This document shows positions 57,333 to 64,000 of a DNA stretch of 64,000 nt, one piece after another. How positions within the stretch are numbered: position 1 is the stretch's first letter; each line of letters begins with the position of its first letter. A program made the position numbers and the translations under genes. The notes under the pieces are model-generated. The model did not search any database, was not told where the DNA came from, and saw only the letters and a list, made by a program, of their open reading frames with translations. Source of the stretch: Gnetum montanum (lineage: Eukaryota > Streptophyta > Gnetopsida > Gnetales > Gnetaceae); contig MNCI01037918.1 of the NCBI GenBank assembly GCA_015680685.1, forward strand, positions 28,849-92,848, given 5' to 3'.

Positions 57333-58840
57333 ATGCAAATCCCTGAGAGCTTCAAACAAGAGCCCCTGGAACTAAAGTCTTTACCGGCTCACTTGGAATA
57401 TGCATTTTTGCAGAATGGAAAGCCAATAATTATCAATGCCATCCTTGCTCCTGAACAAAAGAAGAGATTGCTGAAGGTGGTAAACAAATGGGTTGTTGTG
57501 TTCGCATGGTCATATCCTGAGTTGACTGGAGTTGATCCCAGGGTCTGCCAGCATCAAATCTATATTGACCCTTCCATGAAGCCATGACAATAGCCACAAA
57601 GACGATTGAATCCCAAACTGAAGCAGGCCGTAAAGGATGAAATCAAAAAATTGCTAAAGGCGGTGTTCATCTATTCTATTGCCGATAGCGAATGGGTCAG
57701 CCCACTCGTTATCGTGCCAAAGAAAGATGGCAAATGGAGGGTCTGTATTGATTTCTGATTGCTCAACATGGTGATCTTCAAGGATCATTTTCCACTCCCA
57801 TTTGTGGACCAGGTATTGGACACCATCGCAAGGTACCGCTACTACAGCTTTTTGGATGGTTATAGTGGTTATAACCAAATCCAAATAGCACCAGAGGACC
57901 AGGCCAAAACAACTTTCACAAGTCCATGGGGGACTTTCGCATACAAGAAGATGCCTTTTGGCCTGTACAATGCGCCTACTATGTTCCAACGCCTTATCCT
58001 TAGCATCTTCCAGCAACAAATTGGCAATAGGGTAGAAGTCTTCATGGATGACTTCTCTATCTATGGGGCCACGTTTGAGCAAGCCTTGGACCATCTAGAG
58101 CAGGTTCTGAAAAGGTGTGTAGACACCAATTTGTGGCTCAATCGGTAGAAGATCCATTTGATGATCCAAGAAGGCATTATGTTAGGGCATCACATCTCAC
58201 AAACAAGGATTAGCATAGATCCTAAAAAGATCAGGGTTAGCCAAGGAATCACTCACCAACCAAGTACCGTCAAAGATGTTCGGTCATTCCTTAGACACAC
58301 TGGTTACTACTGGCATTTCATTCAAAACTTCTTGAAGATCGCCAAGCCATTGGTAGAACTTACAAAGAAGGACGCTCCATTCATCTGGACCAAGGAATCC
58401 AAGTCTGCATTCCAAACGTTGAAATAGAAACTCGTAGAAACTCCAGTTCTACAAGCACCTGATTGGTCTAGACCCCTTCACATTATGACGGATCCATCCA
58501 ACTATGCCTTGGGAGTCATGCTTACATAGTGTGATGATCAAAAACGTCCATATTATATCCATTGTGCAAGTTGTAGCATTTTGGATGCTCAGATGAACTA
58601 CACCACCACCAAAAAGGAGTTGATGGCGGTGGTGTTCGCCTTAGACAAATTTCGATACTATGTGCTCGGATACGAGGTGTTTGTGCATACTGACCATAGT
58701 GCTATCTGATTCCTAATGAACAAACCAACGGTGAGCCCCTGCATAATCTGATGGCTGGTGATTCTTTAGGAGTTTGATCTTACCATGATAGACCAGAAGG
58801 GGACCGAGAATGTGGTTGCTGACCACTTGTCTCGGTTGCT
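57333..58840 (+). pseudogene. Athila-like reverse transcriptase and RNase H
   Basis: Copies the element RNA and removes it. Blocks: 'FAWSYPELTGVDPRVCQHQI', 'VSPLVIVPKKDGKWRVCIDF' then TGA, 'FLDGYSGYNQI', 'KMPFGLYNAPTMFQR', and the catalytic FMDD at 58041-58052 intact. Then 'MLGHHISQTRISIDPKKI' and 'VRSFLRHTGYYWHFIQNF', and RNase H with 'YTTTKKELMAVVFALDKFRY' and 'HTDHSAI' then TGA, ending 'TENVVADHLSRL'. About ten in-frame stops and no frameshift across 1.5 kb. Confidence 0.9.
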
Positions 58841-58859
58841 ATGGGATGATGCAGAAGAG

Positions 58860-60290
58860 AAGGAGCCCTTATCCAACCAATTTCTAGATGAACTCCTCTT
58901 CACAGGCACAGTTGATCCGCAAGTGCCCAAGGAATCCCCTTGGTTCAACCACATCCTCACGTACCTTACCACTCAAGAGTTGCCAAAGGAGTGGAACCAT
59001 CGGCAGAAACAACAGTTTCTCCATAAGGCTAAGCATTTCATGGAGATCAATGGCCACCTTTATAAGGTGTGTGTAGATGGCTTGGTTCGATGGTGTGTCC
59101 CTGATGGTGATACACTATGCATCCTCCAGGATGCTCATGAGGGCCCTTGTGGGGGCCACTATGTTGGACGTCACACCACCATTAAGATCCTGCTTGCAGG
59201 GTATTACTAGCCCACCATCTTCAGGGATGCATAATGGTTCACCTGCTCCTACGAACAATGCCAGCGGGATGGTGGGATGACGGCATGGTTAGAGGCACCT
59301 CAATAGTGGATCCAGCCATTGGAGCCCTTCAACATTTGGGGTATCGACTTCATGGAACCCATCACACCCCTGTCAAATAGAAAGGCATACATCATCGTAG
59401 CTGTGAACTACTGTACAAAGTGGGCAGAAGTGATAGCCGTCATCGACTATTCTTCCAACATTGCTGCACAATTTGTCCAGTAACAAATCATCAATAGGTT
59501 TGGAGTGCCACGTGCACTCATTTCTGATAATGGGACTCATTTTACGGGTGTCACTTTTCGGAAACTCATGCAACGCTTAGGGGTAACATATAAATTTACA
59601 ACACCCTATCACCCCCAGGCCAACAGGTAAGCCAAAGTTACTAATAGGGAGATCACCAAGATCCTTACCCAAACCATCAGCAAATACAGGAGGGATTGGA
59701 GCATTAAAGTTAACAATGCCCTATGGGCCTATCTCTCCACTTAGAAACTTCTTGTAGGGTACTCTCCCTATGAGTTAGTGTACGGAAAGTTACCAACACT
59801 TCCAATTCAAGCCGAATTTTGCACACTATCCACTGCCAGTGACTTAGGCCTTGATCTCCAACTTACACAACGAGAACGACTCATCAATTTAAGTGTGCTA
59901 GATGAGAACCGATTAGTGGGCCTGTCTCCAAATGAAATCCACAAGGCCTATAATAAGAAACAACATGACCTTAGGATTCAGAAGGTCACATTTAGATGTG
60001 GAGACAAGGTGTTATATTGGAACCCCTCACACATATCCCAACCAACTAAGTTTCAAATACTGTGGAAGGGACCTTACATTGTCTCTGAAACCTTTCCATT
60101 CGGGACCTTGCTTATCCACAAACCTAAGGACCCCACCAAAATGCAGTTAGTCAACCACCAACAACTAAAACCTTTTTGTGAGCTCCACTCAACTAGTGCC
60201 ATCACCTCATCATCACCCAGTTGGCCACGCTCAATTTTTCGCATCTCCTCCTTTCCACCTAGTCATGGGGGAGACCATCATCCCTGCTAA
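58860..60290 (+). pseudogene. Athila-like integrase
   Basis: Inserts the DNA copy. The zinc domain is at 59130-59260 ('GPCGGHYVGRHTTIK' ... 'CSYEQCQRDG'). The core starts 'NIWGIDFMEPI' (first Asp, about 59350) and has 'ISDNGTHFTG' (second Asp, about 59525). The third catalytic residue is lost: 'HPQANR', a TAA, then 'AKVTNREI' has Lys where Glu is expected (59630). The C-terminal part has 'GDKVLYWNPSHISQPTKFQ' and 'KGPYIVSETFPFGTLLI'. Six or so stops, no frameshift. Confidence 0.9.
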
Positions 60291-61850
60291 TCCATTCCAC
60301 TACACCCCTCACCATTTTAAAATCTTTTGTTTTACGCCTTTTTGTTTTTCACCATCATTCATACGTTTGCAACTTCTTTGTCCATTTTTACCTTTCTTTA
60401 ATTATTTTCCATTTCTTTTTGTATGTTTCATTTTTTGCGTAATAGCTAATACGTCATCATATTGTCTTCAGATGTCTGGCACAGATGGTTTTCATTGTGA
60501 TGAGTAATGTAATAGTCTACCTTGTTATCTGGCTCCCATCCTCGCATGGTTATCCTTGAACTTTACATTTATTTTCACCTCATAAAATCGGCAGTGAGTC
60601 CACGTCATTCACCCATTCACCCATTCCATGGTTTTCCTTCTGTTGAAAACATGCAACCCCTTCACTTAAAAACATTATAATTAATGTGTGACTTGTGTAG
60701 TTCCCGGACTCAGGGATGACCCTATGGTTGAATCAGGTGTGACTTCAAGGGGAATGCAATATTCATCGGTCTATTCTATCCCCTGGGTTGCTGGTATGCC
60801 CTTACGGGTTCCCTACCACTCCACGTCCTTCTCTCCAACGAAGCTTCTAGGCAATTCGACCTTACATGGTGTGGTCCTCACTGAAAAATTCGAAAAATAA
60901 AAATAAAGAGAAGAAAAAGAAGAAACAGGAAAAGTCAAAAGAAAAGAAATAAACATGAGGATTTAAAGCACACCCCTTGGTTGAATGCATGCACACACGC
61001 ATGGGTCTTTGCATGGTGTGGTTCCCTCGAAAAGAAAAAACAAACAAACAAATCACTATGTGGGAATTCAAAGCACACCCCTTAGATTGCCTCTCACGGG
61101 CCCCAAATAATAGTTATGGGACTCTCGTGGTCCCCTCTTACTTCGTCCCATTTCACTTCCTTCCTCTCACATTGTTGGAGTGGTGGTTCTCTATGGGTGG
61201 ATTCCTGTTTCCTTGGGGGATGGTCAAGGCTTCGTCTGTTGCTGCGATGTCATTGCATGCGGATGGCTTTGGGTTTGGCCTTGGGAATGGTTCTACCGGG
61301 TCACTTAACCACACCTTCACATGGGGCTTCATGTGACCAACACTCGAAATGCTCATTCTCTCATCTCTCTTTATTTCCATGTCTCTCAGTACTCACCTCA
61401 CTACTAGTTTTATGTTTTGTGAGTTCGTCGTGATTTCCGTGGGCTTCTCATGCCTTGGTAGGATCTCTTGGGTAGGCATCTTAACTGTCTACCACCATTC
61501 CTTGGCCTCGGGGCCCATGAACCCCGGTGTTGAGGATATGTAAGGGCTACGAAGGCTATTGCCTACTATGGGGAGGACCCACCTGCATATTCTTGGTCTC
61601 GCTTGTTAAGTCTCCCATCCGGTAGATTTCGTAGTTGATTATTTTCAAGATCCCATCGCTCAATTTCTTCCTAGTGGAGTTCTTTTAAGTCATCTTCTCC
61701 TATTTTTGTCTCTTTTTTGAGCCCAATTACCTTCCTCATGTCCTTAGCCATGTCTAGGCCTCTCATGTGCTTTAACTGTCCCAATTTGGCATTTCAAATT
61801 CATCATTTTGGGCTTTTTCTTGGTTGGTCAATGCTGGTCAACGGGTAAAC
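60291..61850 (+). mobile_element. Conserved 3' region after integrase
   Basis: Non-coding as read. Blocks are shared with three other copies in the window: the T-rich stretch 60330-60440, 'gtgacttcaaggggaatg' (60738), two 'tttgcatggtgtggttc' blocks (one near 61007), 'atagttatggg' (61110) and 'tatggggaggacccacctg' (61568). The open frames at 60977-61433 are not conserved as protein. Confidence 0.6.
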
Positions 61851-61946
61851 ACCCTTGTGTATATGGGGCCCCGTATACGCAGTGCCTGTGTATATGCGGC
61901 CGTGTATACATGGCTCCGTTGACGCAGCGCCTAATCCCTATATATA
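61851..61946 (+). promoter_or_regulatory. Internal promoter-like module with palindromes and TATA box
   Basis: GTATATGGGGCCCCGTATAC (61859-61878 region) and GTATATGCGGCCGTGTATAC are near-palindromes like the U3 palindrome at 53079. They are followed by 'gttgacgcagcgcc' and TATATATA at 61939-61946. The spacing to the TATA box resembles the LTR promoter. A start site would fall near 61970-61980. Confidence 0.55.
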
Positions 61947-62090
61947 GGACTGCTGCACTTCGCATTTTCATCATTTGAGCTTCAAATTGAGGGGAGTTTT
62001 TGCTATTTTTTCTACCTAACCTTTCCCAACGCACCTACATTCCATTGCGAGTTTGCCTCAACTGATCCTCACCCTTTTACGCAACCGAAG

Positions 62091-62312
62091 GTATGCTTTC
62101 AGTTGTGGGGGGTGGTGCCTAGGTGTAATTAATTAATTAATTAATTAGTTGGTTAATTACAAAAACTTTGGCTCTAACCCATAAATTAACACTCCAGAAG
62201 ACTTAAAGATGTGCCTATGCCAACAACATAACTTGGTCAAACTGAGAAGGTGTATACGGACCATCTTAAGCTACTTATATATGGTCTAATGGGTGGTTAT
62301 GTTTGATTGTAG
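62091..62312 (+). other. Predicted 5'-UTR intron
   Basis: The donor is CCGAAG/GTATGC at 62091. The acceptor is TTTGATTGTAG ending at 62312, directly abutting ATG at 62313. 222 bp, AT-rich, with an (AATT)n run at about 62128-62150. Confidence 0.6.
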
Positions 62313-64000
62313 ATGGCACCCAAACCGAGGCATCCAAGGGGCAAAGGACCGTCACAACCAAGGGACAAGAGCCCACGCATGGGAAGGGGATGAGGTGTGC
62401 AACCGCCAGAGCATGCGAAGGGCTCTCATGCAACTGGGCCCCTCCACGAAGGACCTGATGTGGAATCTGTCCATCAGATTCCCGAAGAGAAGATTCCTGG
62501 TGGGCAATCGCAAGGGGATGAGACTCCTGGGATAGCACCACGACTTGAGGTCACCCTGACCCAAGCTTGCCTTGATGCTATCATGCCACGCGAGGTGCAA
62601 CGGATGGTCCTTCAAGAGCTAAATTTTGGACCATTCCTCTAGAACGTGCTAGAAGAAGTGAGGCTCCAGCTATAGAACTCTCCAATGTGGCCAATCATCA
62701 CAACCAGTGGTGAATGGTACTTAAGAGAAACTTATCTCTTTTGGACGAATCGGCAACTAGGGTCTAGAGTAAGAATCAAAGACATTAATGTCTCTTACTC
62801 TTCGGAGGCGATAGCGCAGGCTCTAGGGTTGCCTGAGACCAGGGCAGCTGTGGTGAAAATCCCAAAGTAAGCTGATCCAGAGGTAAAGGTGGAATGGACC
62901 AAATGATGCTATGGGATAGAGCGCAAGGAATTTGGCTCTCTAACCATGGCAGAGAGAGTGTACTCAAAGATTGAGTCTTACCACCTAAACCCAATGATAA
63001 GACCCAGTAAAATCACAGCCTTCTCCGCTCGTGTGTGTGTCGCCTTGAGTGGGAAATTCCTAATGAGTCTTCCATAGTTGCTATTTTTGGAGATTGAAAA
63101 GAGGTTCGTTGAGAACGAACGTGGAAGATGAGCTCTCCCCTTTCCCTACCTAATCTGAAAGTTATGCAAATGGGTAGGGATAGCACAGTACTATAATGAT
63201 GTAATCCGATGCATCCCAATTGCCTCTTGGCGAGAGATGATGAAGGATAAAACTCCTGCCATCATACAAACAGAGGAGGAGCAGCAACCACCTCCACCAC
63301 TTGCATAGACAAAGTAGCTGGGCTTGTAAACCAGGGTAGAATACATTCGTGAGATCTGGGAAATGCTCTTGAGCTAGTAAGAGCAATTCGGCATGACTGG
63401 TGGAGGACAAGACCCTTTGGTCTATCGCCCTGCCATGAGCCACCTGGAGCAAGTGGCTCAATCAGTTAGCTTGCTTGAGAGGGCAGGGCCGATATTCTCT
63501 GCCACCCGAGCACAAGTGCCAACCAAAACAAATTCAAGAATCTGAGAGGTAACAGTATCAACCCAACAGTTATTCCCTAAAATTTCAGGGAATGCTGCTA
63601 CCTTCTCGGTAAGCTTGGAAGATGGTGAAGGGGCGACGGTTTTGGTGATGCAGCACCAGGGATAGGAGGTTGCGGCTGAAGTACTTGCTGACACAATTAC
63701 TATGGCTCTTAATGCATCAGCAACACCTGTACCGAGTGTTCATGGACTACAAGATGTACAGGTGTCTGCCGGAACTTCGCGTAATAAGATTGATGTAGCC
63801 CAACACGAGTTGTTGGACCAACTGGTGGGAATTGGGCAACCGCTTCCGGATGTCTTTGACCTTCTGGAAAACATTACTACAACCCAGTTGGAGCTGCTCT
63901 TAGCAAGGGGCAAGAGCCTCGTTTTTGAAGGGCAACTTAAAGCTTCTCAAGCCACTTGTTAGCGCTTGGCAACAAAGGTAGCCCAATTAAGAGCTCAACT
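62313..64000 (+). pseudogene. Env-position ORF of Athila-like element (putative plant transposon protein type), partial
   Basis: Starts MAPKPRHPRGKGPSQ right after the predicted acceptor. One frame continues to about 63960 with some 15 in-frame stops (first TGA at 62391). 62685-62870 has 'GEWYLRETYLFWTNRQLGSR' and 'SSEAIAQALGLPE', like the region annotated as putative plant transposon protein / ATHILA ORF-1. Downstream is Gln/Pro/Ala-rich, with helical stretches near the end (63800-63960). No transmembrane segment is visible in the window. The 3' end lies outside. Role unknown; 'env-like' refers to position only. Confidence 0.65.

Larger units (their letters stand above)
53046..64000 (+). mobile_element. 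Athila-like gypsy element, best preserved, 3' LTR outside the window
   Basis: LTR, PBS, gag, protease, RT, RNase H, integrase, a conserved 3' region and an env-position ORF follow in order on the plus strand. It is inserted in the gag of the element at 49991-53045. The organisation is that known for the Athila/Calypso lineage, in which a third ORF lies between pol and the 3' LTR. Confidence 0.9.

Noticed and set aside
55653-60290. Stop-codon reassignment or programmed readthrough to explain the many TAG codons
   Set aside because: TAA and TGA also occur, catalytic residues are mutated, and sister copies carry stops at other places; methylation-driven decay is simpler.
60977-61433. ORFs of 105 and 119 codons after integrase
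   Set aside because: Homologous 3' regions in other copies align as DNA but do not keep these frames.

Overview
This is a piece of nuclear heterochromatin from a large-genome plant. It is almost entirely nested, decayed LTR retrotransposons. The evidence is Ty1/copia and Ty3/gypsy gag, protease, reverse transcriptase (RT), RNase H and integrase remnants, LTRs with TATA boxes, tRNA primer binding sites (PBS), polypurine tracts (PPT) and 5-bp target-site duplications (TSD). I see no intact host gene, no rRNA or tRNA gene and nothing prokaryotic. The species cannot be named from the sequence.

Layout. 1-8241: minus-strand gypsy (Athila-like) pieces: an LTR at the left edge cut into a gag, a truncated LTR plus PBS, a complete LTR, a long 3' region and a gag fragment, then a weak copia-like LTR end. 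8247-24366: a minus-strand copia element with a TTTCA TSD. Inside it (10601-21689) lies a second minus-strand LTR element that carries a captured CCR4/nocturnin-type nuclease (EEP-fold) sequence instead of gag-pol. Inside the 5' LTR of that one (14634-21635) lies a plus-strand, pol-less gypsy element with a perfect AAGAG TSD. 24372-25174: copia integrase and gypsy LTR fragments. 25175-42980: a 17.8-kb minus-strand Tat-like gypsy element with gag, protease, RT-RNase H and integrase, several tandem arrays, and an antisense multi-exon gene-like stretch (33.5-37.3 kb). 42981-50807: two halves of one gypsy subfamily facing each other, with the minus-strand pol in the left half. 50808-53045: plus-strand gag. 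53046 to the window end: the best preserved element, an Athila-like plus-strand gypsy with LTR, PBS, gag, protease, RT, RNase H, integrase, a conserved 3' region, and a downstream env-position ORF that has its own TATA box and 5'-UTR intron.

Two things shape interpretation. First, single N characters mark contig joins, and four short N-bounded pieces (1-125, 22192-22497, 29203-29788, 51698-51739) are in the wrong orientation relative to their neighbours; one more join (24392) is an unmerged direct overlap. Second, the coding remnants are broken mostly by in-frame stops, chiefly TAG, rather than frameshifts, as expected of methylated, deaminating repeats.

Most noteworthy biology: the captured EEP nuclease; the antisense spliced-looking gene in the 17.8-kb element; the internal promoter plus intron ahead of the env-position ORF, whose splice-acceptor/ATG junction recurs in other copies; and two short motifs (AGCGTGACC and an AGTTT-n-GTCAT module) amplified throughout the 17.8-kb element.
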